DNA from: Ardenticatenia bacterium
GTDB lineage: Bacteria > Chloroflexota > Anaerolineae > Aggregatilineales > Aggregatilineaceae
Assembly: GCA_026984385.1 (NCBI GenBank)
Contig: JALSSH010000377.1
Location: forward strand, 1-10,277
Reading direction: 5' to 3'
Length of the DNA stretch: 10,277 nt
Shown: positions 1 through 6,303 of the stretch, piece by piece
How positions within the stretch are numbered: position 1 is the first letter of the stretch
How the letters are laid out: every line of letters begins with the position of its first letter
Program-made: the position numbers and the translations under genes
The notes under the pieces: generated by a model
Seen by the model: the letters and a program-made list of their open reading frames with translations, nothing else
Databases searched by the model: none
Told to the model about the DNA's origin: nothing

Positions 1-263
1 GCCCCAAGCCGGCGGAGATCGTGACGCAAAATCTGCTGCGCGAACATTTGGAGCTTGTGCTGGCACGCTTGCCGGAGCGAGAGGCGCACATTTTGCAGTT
101 GCGCTACGGCTTGCTGGACGGCGAAACGCACACCTTGGAAGAAGTCGGAAAACGTATCGGCGTGACGCGCGAGCGCGTGCGCCAACTGGAAGCCCAAGCG
201 CTCAACCGACTGCGCCACTCGTCCGCGCATCAGTTGTTGCAAGACTATCTGCTGGAAATATAG
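1..263 (+). CDS. Sigma-70 family RNA polymerase sigma factor, C-terminal region 4 (5' partial)
   Basis: The reading frame is open to the left edge (first full codon at 3), so only the C-terminal ~86 residues are present. The GTG at 21 is internal, not a start. The sequence matches sigma region 4: a leucine-rich helix with LPEREAHILQLRYGLLDGE, then the region 4.2 helix-turn-helix TLEEVGKRIGVTRERVRQLE and the trailing ALNRLRH. In the family, region 4.2 binds the -35 element and contacts activators. The close match to the RpoD/SigA signature (TLEEVG..., VTRERVRQ.E..AL..LR) points to a primary-type (group 1 or 2) sigma rather than an ECF sigma. Regions 1 to 3 lie outside the window, so the exact class cannot be settled. 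The stop is TAG at 261-263. The next gene starts 10 bases downstream on the same strand, so the two are probably cotranscribed. Confidence 0.93.
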   Translation, partial: PKPAEIVTQNLLREHLELVLARLPEREAHILQLRYGLLDGETHTLEEVGKRIGVTRERVRQLEAQALNRLRHSSAHQLLQDYLLEI

Positions 264-273
264 GAAACGCGCG

Positions 274-1065
274 ATGCTGAAACGTGTCCCTTGGGTATGG
301 CCGCTGCTGCTCATTGTGGGCGGAACGGCGTTGCTGCTGGAAAATTTCCTGCTGTTGGATTTGAACTTAGCCCCCTACTGGCCGGTGCTGCTGATCGCGG
401 CAGGGGCACAGTTGGCGCTGCGTGGAGATATCGGCCCGAGCTGGCAAGCGCATACCTTCGGCATTACGCGCGGCAACGTCAGCTCGGCGGCGCTGGAAGT
501 GGAAAGCGGCGAGCTGGACGTATTGCTCCACTCCTTGCACAAGCCCGGGCGCTTGATCGCGGGGCAATACACCGCCCGCTCGCGCCCCGATCTGCGCGTG
601 CGGCACAATCACGCCTTGCTACGGATGCAGCGCGGGCAAAGTTGGTGGCTTTCGCTGGCCGACTGGGACGTGGGCCTGGCAACCGATCTCCCCTGGGACG
701 TATTGCTCAGCGGCTATCTGGGGCATATGGAAGCGGATTTGCACGACCTGCCCATCGAGCGCGCCATGATCGCTTCCGGCTTCGGCAACGTGAGCGTGGT
801 GTGCCCACGTGAAGCGGGCGACGTTGTCTTTGCGCGCTCCACCTTTGGCGATGTGCACCTAAGCGTGCCCGCGCGCAGCTTGGCGCTGGTGCGTGTGCAC
901 GTTGGCCCCCTGGGGCGTGTGCGCGCCAATCGGCAAGCCTTCCGTCAAGTGGGGCAGGGCATATACGCCACCACCGCACTTGCCGAAGCGCCCGAAGACG
1001 TGGAGGCGACGCTCTACGTGGTGGCGGGGACAACTTTCGGCACGGTCTATATCGCCAGCGCCTGA
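274..1065 (+). CDS. Membrane protein with LiaI/LiaF-like two-helix N-terminus and beta-repeat C-terminal domain
   Basis: 263 residues. Two hydrophobic helices, about 7-28 and 35-49, are joined by a short loop and start with the WP..LI..G pattern seen in LiaI/LiaF-like (DUF5668-type) membrane segments. The rest (about 50-263) has no membrane segment and is rich in alternating beta pattern. A short motif, [ST]xFGxV, recurs at residues 168-173, 189-194 and 253-258, as expected of the stacked strands of LiaF C-terminal or DUF4097-like domains. In Firmicutes, LiaF-like proteins restrain an envelope-stress two-component system; whether that applies here is unknown. No partner kinase is visible. Start: ATG at 274 with GGAAA at 263-267, overlapping the sigma gene stop. 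The position directly behind a sigma factor suggests cotranscription, and a role tied to envelope sensing is only inference. Family assignment is moderate because it rests on pattern, not alignment. Confidence 0.75.
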   Translation: MLKRVPWVWPLLLIVGGTALLLENFLLLDLNLAPYWPVLLIAAGAQLALRGDIGPSWQAHTFGITRGNVSSAALEVESGELDVLLHSLHKPGRLIAGQYTARSRPDLRVRHNHALLRMQRGQSWWLSLADWDVGLATDLPWDVLLSGYLGHMEADLHDLPIERAMIASGFGNVSVVCPREAGDVVFARSTFGDVHLSVPARSLALVRVHVGPLGRVRANRQAFRQVGQGIYATTALAEAPEDVEATLYVVAGTTFGTVYIASA

Positions 1066-1092
1066 CCCTCTGAACTTTTGTCACAACGAAAA

Positions 1093-1114
1093 CGGGCTGC
1101 CAAGCCCGCTTTTC
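1093..1114. terminator. Intrinsic terminator between convergent genes, probably bidirectional
   Basis: A 6-bp GC-rich stem (CGGGCT 1093-1098, AGCCCG 1103-1108) has a GCCA loop. It is followed by CTTTTC on the plus strand and preceded by GAAAA (1088-1092), so each strand carries a short U-run after the hairpin. It lies between the ends of the plus-strand membrane protein gene (1065) and the minus-strand radical SAM gene (1123) and can serve both. The U-tracts are short (four), so efficiency is uncertain. Confidence 0.75.
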
Positions 1115-1122
1115 ATATCGCG

Positions 1123-3021
1123 TTATGCTTTGCGCCGCGTGCGCACAGGCGGGCACTTCCACGCTTCCGGTGGCGTTTCGGCGCGTAGGGCTTTGAACTT
1201 GGGCAAGATGCCACAGGCGTAGCAATGCTCGCGGCAGTCCACGCGCGTTTTTCCTTCCTGTGACCACAGATATTCCTGCGTCAAATATTGTTTGGTGACG
1301 GCAATATCAATGTGATCCCAGGGGAAAACTTCGTCAATCGGGCGCGGGCGGTGGGTGTAAAAATCCATCTCCAAGCCCGCATCCTCAAAAGCCTGCACCC
1401 ACGCTTGATGTTGGTGGTGTTCTTGCCAAGCGTCGAACTTCGTCCCCAGCTCCCAAGCGCGTTGGATCACCGCGCCCAAGCGCCGATCCCCTCGACTGAG
1501 GAATGCTTCTAGCAGCGTTTCCTCCGGCCTGTTCCAGCGCAAATGCAACCCGCCCCCGCGTATGCCCCGCTTGAGGATCGCTTGCTTGGCGCGGATTTGG
1601 TCGAGTGTGTCCAGCGGGACCCATTGGAACGGCGTGTGCGGCTTGGGAACGAACGTGCTCACGCCGACGTTGACTTTGGCTTTGTGGCCGTGAATCTTGC
1701 GCCCTTCGGCCAACACACGCCGCGCCAGCGCGACGATAGCTTCCACGTCTTCGAGCGTTTCGCGCGGGTGACCGATCATAAAGTAGAGCTTGATCGTGAC
1801 CCAGCCGCGCGCATAAGCGGCGCGCACTGTTTCGAGCAGTTGCTCGTCGGGGATAAATTTGTTGATGATGCGGCGCATTCGTTCGGTGGCCGCTTCCGGC
1901 GCAAAAGTAAAGCCGCTGCGCCGATTTTGTTTGATCGCGTCCATCAGATTGACGCTGACCGTCTCGATGCGCAAGCTGGGCAAGCTCACGCCCAGATTTT
2001 CCCCCTCGAAGTGTTCGGCGATGGCCGCGACCAGCTCTTGGATGTGCGAGTAATCGGATGTAGAAAGGCTGAGCAGGCCCAGTTCGTCAAAACCGGTGTT
2101 GTGCACGATCTCGTCGGCAGCGGCCAGCACCTCCGGCGCAGGGCGCTCACGTACCGGTCGGGTCACCATGCCCGCGTGGCAAAAGCGGCAGCCGCGCGTG
2201 CAGCCGCGCGTAATTTCGATGGGCGCGCGGTTGTGGATGGTATCTACATGCGGCACAAGAAAACGTGTGAAGGCCGGCGGCAAGATCGGCACAATACGCT
2301 TGCGCACAACGGGCGGCGCTTCCGGCACGGTCGGCACAACACGGGCGATCGTGCCGTCTGCGTGGTAGTCCACGTCATAAAAGCGCGGCACGTACACGCC
2401 TTCGATTTGCGCTAGGGCGCGGAGCTGTGCCTCCCGACTCTGTCCGCGCGTGGCTTGCACGGTGCGCGCGATGTCCATGATCACGTCTTCCCCTTCGCCG
2501 ATGGCAAAAGCATCGATGAAGTCCGCCATCGGCTCGGGGTTGTAGGTGGAATGCCCACCCGCGATCACCAACGGGAAGCGCTCGTCGCGTTCCTCGGAGC
2601 GCAGGGGCATTCCGGCCAAGTCCAGCATATTGAGCACATTGGTATAGAGCTGCTCGTAGGGGATGCTGATCGCCAGAATGTCGAAGTCGCGTATCGGGCG
2701 TTTGCTTTCCAGCCCATAAAGCGGCAGCGCTTCGCGGCGCATAACCGCTTCCATATCCGTCCAGGGGGAAAAAGCGCGGTCGGCGAAGATATGCGGCTGG
2801 TCGTTGAGCAGCCCGTAAAGGATCATCCAGCCCAAGTTGGACATGGCTAGATCGTAAATATCGGGAAACGCCATCGCCACGTGCAACGAGACGGCGTCCC
2901 AGTCTTTGCGCACGCTGTTATATTCCCCGCCCACATAGCGCGCGGGTTTTTGCACGGAGAGCAACACGTGCTCCAATGTCCGTTCGATCTGCTCTGGTGT
3001 GGAAAGCAATGTCTGCTGCAT
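1123..3021 (-). CDS. TIGR03960-type radical SAM protein of unknown substrate
   Basis: 632 residues from the chosen ATG at 3019-3021. The N-terminal ~250 residues resemble the B12-binding-like half of this family (VAMAFPDIYDLAMSNLG, then AISIPYEQLYTN and VIAGGHSTYNPEP). The radical SAM core carries the 4Fe-4S motif CTRGCRFC, Cys 274, 278 and 281, in the family context EITRGC. A second CX3CX2C cluster lies near the C-terminus (Cys 596, 600, 603) with a further Cys 623. Family members are cytoplasmic and their reaction is not established. In many genomes, as I recall, the gene sits beside a DUF2344 (TIGR03936) gene and RNase G; neither is seen here. Start choice: the frame stays open to a TTG at 3087, but that TTG is the -35 of a good promoter. 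The ATG at 3021 has GAAAGG about 11 bases upstream. Confidence 0.9.
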   Translation of the reverse strand: MQQTLLSTPEQIERTLEHVLLSVQKPARYVGGEYNSVRKDWDAVSLHVAMAFPDIYDLAMSNLGWMILYGLLNDQPHIFADRAFSPWTDMEAVMRREALPLYGLESKRPIRDFDILAISIPYEQLYTNVLNMLDLAGMPLRSEERDERFPLVIAGGHSTYNPEPMADFIDAFAIGEGEDVIMDIARTVQATRGQSREAQLRALAQIEGVYVPRFYDVDYHADGTIARVVPTVPEAPPVVRKRIVPILPPAFTRFLVPHVDTIHNRAPIEITRGCTRGCRFCHAGMVTRPVRERPAPEVLAAADEIVHNTGFDELGLLSLSTSDYSHIQELVAAIAEHFEGENLGVSLPSLRIETVSVNLMDAIKQNRRSGFTFAPEAATERMRRIINKFIPDEQLLETVRAAYARGWVTIKLYFMIGHPRETLEDVEAIVALARRVLAEGRKIHGHKAKVNVGVSTFVPKPHTPFQWVPLDTLDQIRAKQAILKRGIRGGGLHLRWNRPEETLLEAFLSRGDRRLGAVIQRAWELGTKFDAWQEHHQHQAWVQAFEDAGLEMDFYTHRPRPIDEVFPWDHIDIAVTKQYLTQEYLWSQEGKTRVDCREHCYACGILPKFKALRAETPPEAWKCPPVRTRRKA

Positions 3022-3058
3022 AGCCCAGGCTACCTTTCGCATCTGTGAACCTGTGCTC

Positions 3059-3087
3059 AGCATAGGGGCAATCAGGAGGAGGGTCAA
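3059..3087 (-). promoter_or_regulatory. Sigma-70 type promoter of the radical SAM gene
   Basis: On the minus strand, TTGACC (3087-3082) is followed after exactly 17 bases by TATGCT (3064-3059). Transcription would begin near 3052, leaving a leader of about 30 bases with GAAAGG before the ATG at 3021. The promoter overlaps the first codons of the longest possible ORF, which argues against a start at 3087. Confidence 0.7.
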
Positions 3088-3170
3088 GGGTTTTCGGAAT
3101 GAGCGGCGGCTTTGTGAGCGCGTTGGGGCATTTCTTATGCGCTTTTTATCATGTGTAGATCGAGTTCTTA

Positions 3171-3199
3171 GCTTGCGTTGACGTGATTTTTACACAAGC
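3171..3199. repeat. Imperfect inverted repeat upstream of the small heat-shock gene
   Basis: GCTTGCGT (3171-3178) and ACACAAGC (3192-3199) form an inverted repeat with 7 of 8 positions matching and a 13-base spacer. Each 7-base core differs at one position from the half-sites of the actinobacterial HAIR element bound by HspR (CTTGAGT, ACTCAAG), but the HAIR spacer is 7, not 13. A possible -10 (TATAGA, 3209-3214) lies 10 bases downstream. It may be an operator for the hsp20 gene; this is inference. Confidence 0.35.
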
Positions 3200-3266
3200 G
3201 CGGCACGCTATAGACGGCTTTGGAAAGGAATTATCCAAAACCAGCGAGTAACGAGGAGGTGAGACG

Positions 3267-3737
3267 ATGCGTAGCTTGATCCGTTGGAATCCGAGCACGG
3301 AAGTTGAGGTCACCGATCCGTTCCGCGCGGTGGAGGAAATGTTCAACGATCTGTGGCGCAATTGGCCGACGAGCTGGCTTTCGGACACCAGCCGTCCGAT
3401 GTGGCGTCCCGCGATGGACGTGGTGGAAGGCGAGCACGATTACACCGTGCGGATTGACTTGCCCGGCATGAAGCCGGATGACGTGAAGGTCGAGATCGAA
3501 GACCACGTGTTGACTATCAGCGGCGAGATGGGCGACACCGTAGAGCGTGAGGGCGACCGCTATCATTACCGCGAGCGTCGTTACGGCGCGTTCCAGCGGA
3601 GCGTGCGGTTGCCGAACACGGTGGACACGGAGAAGATCGAGGCCAGCTTTGAAAATGGCGTGCTGAACATCGTTCTGCCCAAGCTGCCCCAAGCGCAGCC
3701 GAAGCAGATCGAGGTGAAAGCCGAGAAAAAGAAATGA
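3267..3737 (+). CDS. hsp20: Small heat-shock protein, Hsp20/alpha-crystallin family
   Basis: 156 residues, the usual length for bacterial Hsp20. The N-terminal arm (1-47) is rich in Trp and Phe. The alpha-crystallin domain (about 48-140) begins with the RPAMDVVE strand, continues through VRIDLPGMKPDDVKVEIED, and ends with the conserved GVLNIVLPK (131-139). The C-terminal tail carries an I-x-V motif (IEV, 148-150) that in the family docks into neighbouring dimers to build the oligomer, then a Lys-rich end. The protein is an ATP-independent holdase that binds unfolding cytoplasmic proteins. ATG at 3267 is preceded by GAGGAGGTGA (3253-3262), almost a perfect anti-16S match, predicting strong translation. 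The gene stands alone, with its own terminator downstream and a divergent radical SAM gene upstream. No CIRCE element was found; the inverted repeat at 3171-3199 is the only operator candidate. Confidence 0.97.
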   Translation: MRSLIRWNPSTEVEVTDPFRAVEEMFNDLWRNWPTSWLSDTSRPMWRPAMDVVEGEHDYTVRIDLPGMKPDDVKVEIEDHVLTISGEMGDTVEREGDRYHYRERRYGAFQRSVRLPNTVDTEKIEASFENGVLNIVLPKLPQAQPKQIEVKAEKKK

Positions 3738-3762
3738 GCCTCACCGCCGGGTAACGGCACGC

Positions 3763-3789
3763 GCCGGAGCTTCAACGCTCCGGCTTTTT
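3763..3789 (+). terminator. Intrinsic terminator of hsp20
   Basis: A perfect 8-bp stem, GCCGGAGC (3763-3770) and GCTCCGGC (3777-3784), has a 6-base loop and is followed by TTTTT (3785-3789). It begins 25 bases after the hsp20 stop and ends one base before the stop codon of the opposing response regulator gene. On the minus strand the same stem has no U-run after it, so it is a canonical terminator only for the plus strand. Confidence 0.9.
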
Positions 3790-3790
3790 G

Positions 3791-4645
3791 TTATTCGGGG
3801 GTGGCGCGATTTTTGGCTTCTGGAGAATGTTCGGCCATCTCCACCTGTAAGCGCATCAACGGCACGCGCTCCGCTGAGTCGCCGTCACTTCCTCCCACCA
3901 GCAAAAAGCCCCGGTCCGCATCCTGAAAATTGTAAAGCGCCCGCGAACGCTTGGCAAAACGCTCATCCAGGGCTGCAATCAGAGCCTCGGGCGTAGGCGT
4001 GTAGGTGAAGATCACAAACTTGGCTTCTTCCGGCGTGCCGACAAAGTCGTCCGACGTGCCCAGCTCGGCCACTGTCTCGCTGAGCACTTGCGCCGCCACG
4101 CCGAGCGCCTCGTTGGCCGCCAAGAAGCCATACGCATCGCGGAAAGCTCGGAAGCCTTCCAACGTGATCTCCAGATGATGCCAGCCGGTCTTGTTTTGGA
4201 GCAAGCGGTATTCGGACTCTACCAAGGGGCCGGAAGGTAAGCCGGTGCGTGGCTCGTGGAGGTGGTCACGGGTAGCACGACGGATCGAGCCTTGCACACG
4301 CAAACGCAGCTCTTCAACATCAAAAGGCTTGGTCACGTAATCGTCCGCGCCCAGTTCCAGCCCCGCTACTTTGTCCGCGCGCCCGTCGCGTTGGGTCAAG
4401 AAGGTGATGGGAATGTACTTGGTCAGGGTGGTGCTGCGCAGCGCTTTACAGACGTTAAAACCGTCCATGTCCGGCAACATCACGTCCAACAAGATCAAAT
4501 CCGGCAATTTGGCCCGACCAAGCGCGATCCCTTCTGCTCCTTCCGAAGCATGGATCACCTCATAGCCTTGAAAGGTAAAAAACGTGACCAGCATTTCCGC
4601 TACGTCAACGTCGTCTTCGATAATCAGCAGGCGCTTTTTAGCCAT
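3791..4645 (-). CDS. Orphan response regulator: receiver domain plus degenerate GGDEF-like domain
   Basis: 284 residues from ATG at 4645. The receiver domain (about 1-122) has the acidic pocket E10, D11, D12, the phospho-acceptor D54 (LILLDVMLPDMDGF), T84 and K106 (YVTKPF), so it should be phosphorylated. The second half follows a GGDEF domain outline: TGLP at 134-137, then a segment ITLEGFRAFRDAYG..AANEAL aligning with the lDiDhFK..ND.yGH..GD..L block. However, the GGDEF signature aligns with EEAKF (206-210) and the metal-binding DxD is also lost, so no cyclic-di-GMP synthesis is expected. It may signal by protein contact. No kinase gene is adjacent. Start choice: the frame extends to a TTG at 4654, but AAGGGG lies directly against that TTG and nine bases before the ATG at 4645. 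The stop abuts the hsp20 terminator. It lies downstream of the M1 peptidase pair on the same strand, 141 bases away. Confidence 0.88.
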   Translation of the reverse strand: MAKKRLLIIEDDVDVAEMLVTFFTFQGYEVIHASEGAEGIALGRAKLPDLILLDVMLPDMDGFNVCKALRSTTLTKYIPITFLTQRDGRADKVAGLELGADDYVTKPFDVEELRLRVQGSIRRATRDHLHEPRTGLPSGPLVESEYRLLQNKTGWHHLEITLEGFRAFRDAYGFLAANEALGVAAQVLSETVAELGTSDDFVGTPEEAKFVIFTYTPTPEALIAALDERFAKRSRALYNFQDADRGFLLVGGSDGDSAERVPLMRLQVEMAEHSPEAKNRATPE

Positions 4646-4681
4646 GTCCGGCAACCCCTTCTATGCCCGCACGACAATCTG

Positions 4682-4701
4682 ACCTCCCCGTTGCGGGAGG
4701 T
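4682..4701. repeat. Perfect hairpin in the leader of the response regulator gene
   Basis: ACCTCCC (4682-4688) and GGGAGGT (4695-4701) form a perfect 7-bp stem with the 6-base loop CGTTGC, 37 bases upstream of the response regulator ATG. There is no U-run on either strand, so it is not a standard terminator. The GGGAGGT arm is Shine-Dalgarno-like but no start codon follows it. It could be a leader structure, an operator, or a weak terminator after the M1 peptidase operon. Confidence 0.5.
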
Positions 4702-4786
4702 GCAGCGTTGATGTGTGTAGTGTACCAAAAGAGACGCACGAATGCACGCCGAGACCCGAAGGGAAAAGTAGACCTCCACACACTCG

Positions 4787-6292
4787 CTACCCCACCGGCA
4801 CTACGCCCACCCATTCCGCGAAGAGCGCGTCCACCCCATAGTCCAACGAGCGCTCAAACTCGCTCAGTATGTCCTCCGGATAGGCGATGCGGTAGCGGTA
4901 GGCGGCAAAATAGTCGCGCAGTGCCCCTAACAGCGCCTCCAAGCCGTACTCATCGGCCAGCGCGGCGTAAAAAAGCGGCCCCTTTTGGTAGACCATGAAG
5001 AAATAGGCGTCTTGGGGATAGGCGCTCACCGGCAAGCCGATCACTTGGTCGGGATATTGCTCGATGTAGCGCGTGTATTCCCGACGATAGCTTTCCAGCG
5101 CGGCTTGGTAGGCCGCTTCCCCCTCTTGGGCGCGGATGTAGAGCGCGACGGAAAATTGCGCCAATGCCTCGTCCATCCAGGGCGTGCGCACCGGATCGTT
5201 TCCCACCAGGCTATACCACCACTGGTGCGCGGTTTCGTGCGCCAACACAAAAGCGAAAAAGTCATCCCCCGCGTCCCAAACCGGCGAGGCTACCACAAAA
5301 ACGCCCGGGTACTCGATGCCGGCGGCGCGGTTCGGGGTCTGGACAACGTCCAGCTCGGCGAAGGGGTAGCGCCCAAAGGCGCGGTTGTAGGTGCGCACCG
5401 CTTCTCGCGTCACACGTAACGCCATCTCCGCGTTAGTTTCCGCTTGCGGACGCGCTGGGTCGTAATGGCAGCGGACCGTCACGCCGTCTTGCTCGGCGCT
5501 CAGCGTGGCGTAACGTGGACTGGCAAACCAAGCGAATTCGCGCATCAAGGGCGCGGCGATGTGCAAGGTGCGCGTGCCGTCGCCGTTGTCTCGCTCGGTG
5601 AGCGTTGTTCCGCTGGCCGCCACCTGCCAATCTGCGGGTACGGTCAAGCGCACATCGTAGAAGCCCGTCTCGCTGAAAACGGCGTCCCCTTGCGGATGAG
5701 CGACTTCCTCCCACCAACCCGCGCCCGCCTCGTAAACCGAAAGCAGCGGATAGGCGTTGGGCAACGCGAGCACCTCGTCCAAATAGCTGAATTGCGCATA
5801 GAGCCGCTCGCGCCCCGCCACCACGCGCACGCGGAAGCTCAGCGCCACGTCCACGCTTTCACCGTAACCGAGCGGACGCGGCAGTGGCAACGTCAAGACG
5901 CTGCGGGTGGCGTCCAGTTGCGGCGTGACGGTTTGCCCTGCAACGGTGACCCGCCCGACCGTCATCTCCCCGCCGAACGAATCCAGATTGGGATAAAGCC
6001 GAAAGACCAGCGTCTCCAGCGTGGCGCTCGGGGCACGGTTGGTATAGCGCACGGTGGCTTGGCCGCCGATCACGGCTTCTTCGGCGTTGACGGCCAGCAT
6101 CAGGTCGAGCGTGTAGCGTGGAGCGTCGGCCCACGCTTCCATATCGCCCCAGAAGTCCGGTAACAGCGCGGGACGATAGAGCGCCGTCCAGTCCGCCGAG
6201 GATTGCGCCCGAACACCCGCCCCTGCGCTCAGCGCGAGCGCCAGGGCCAGCAGCGCCAGCAGCGCCGCCCTGTGCAGATAGCGTCGTGGCAT
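4787..6292 (-). CDS. Secreted M1-family (gluzincin) metallopeptidase, second gene of the pair
   Basis: 501 residues. A Sec signal peptide is clear: Arg-rich start, hydrophobic core about 9-26, likely cleavage after VRA at 29. The N-terminal beta domain follows (about 60-280). The catalytic domain has zinc motif HETAH (H352, E353, H356) and the third ligand E375, giving HEXXH-x18-E, inside the M1-type context HQWWYSLVGND...WMDEALAQF. Y435 in VYQKG fits the transition-state tyrosine. The exopeptidase motif GxMEN is altered to AGIEY (324-328), keeping only the Glu that anchors the substrate amine. The protein ends about 125 residues after E375, so it lacks the large helical C-terminal domain of classical aminopeptidase N. 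Its ribosome site (AGGAG) overlaps the stop of the upstream paralogue 11 bases away, so translation is probably coupled. Expected location is outside the cytoplasmic membrane; substrate unknown. Confidence 0.92.
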   Translation of the reverse strand: MPRRYLHRAALLALLALALALSAGAGVRAQSSADWTALYRPALLPDFWGDMEAWADAPRYTLDLMLAVNAEEAVIGGQATVRYTNRAPSATLETLVFRLYPNLDSFGGEMTVGRVTVAGQTVTPQLDATRSVLTLPLPRPLGYGESVDVALSFRVRVVAGRERLYAQFSYLDEVLALPNAYPLLSVYEAGAGWWEEVAHPQGDAVFSETGFYDVRLTVPADWQVAASGTTLTERDNGDGTRTLHIAAPLMREFAWFASPRYATLSAEQDGVTVRCHYDPARPQAETNAEMALRVTREAVRTYNRAFGRYPFAELDVVQTPNRAAGIEYPGVFVVASPVWDAGDDFFAFVLAHETAHQWWYSLVGNDPVRTPWMDEALAQFSVALYIRAQEGEAAYQAALESYRREYTRYIEQYPDQVIGLPVSAYPQDAYFFMVYQKGPLFYAALADEYGLEALLGALRDYFAAYRYRIAYPEDILSEFERSLDYGVDALFAEWVGVVPVG

Positions 6293-6303
6293 ATTCGCCG
6301 CTC

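Noticed and set aside
1543..2415. 290-codon plus-strand open frame
   Set aside because: Antisense to the radical SAM gene with its intact Cys motif; no domain and no ribosome site.
3178..3214. TTGACG (3178-3183) and TATAGA (3209-3214) as a hsp20 promoter
   Set aside because: The spacer is 25 bases, too long for one sigma-70 promoter. The TATAGA may still be a -10 but no -35 fits at 16 to 18 bases.
3088..3266. CIRCE element or heat-shock sigma promoter upstream of hsp20
   Set aside because: No TTAGCACTC-N9-GAGTGCTAA-like repeat and no sigma-32-type -35/-10 pair could be found by eye.
4719..4747. Minus-strand TACACT as -10 of the response regulator gene
   Set aside because: The -35 at 16 to 17 bases upstream (TGCATT or GTGCAT) is poor and there is no TGn extension, so it is too weak to list.
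6230..6275. Short repeated GCC/AGC units near the start of the second M1 gene
   Set aside because: They encode the Ala/Leu core of the signal peptide, so the repetition is explained by composition.
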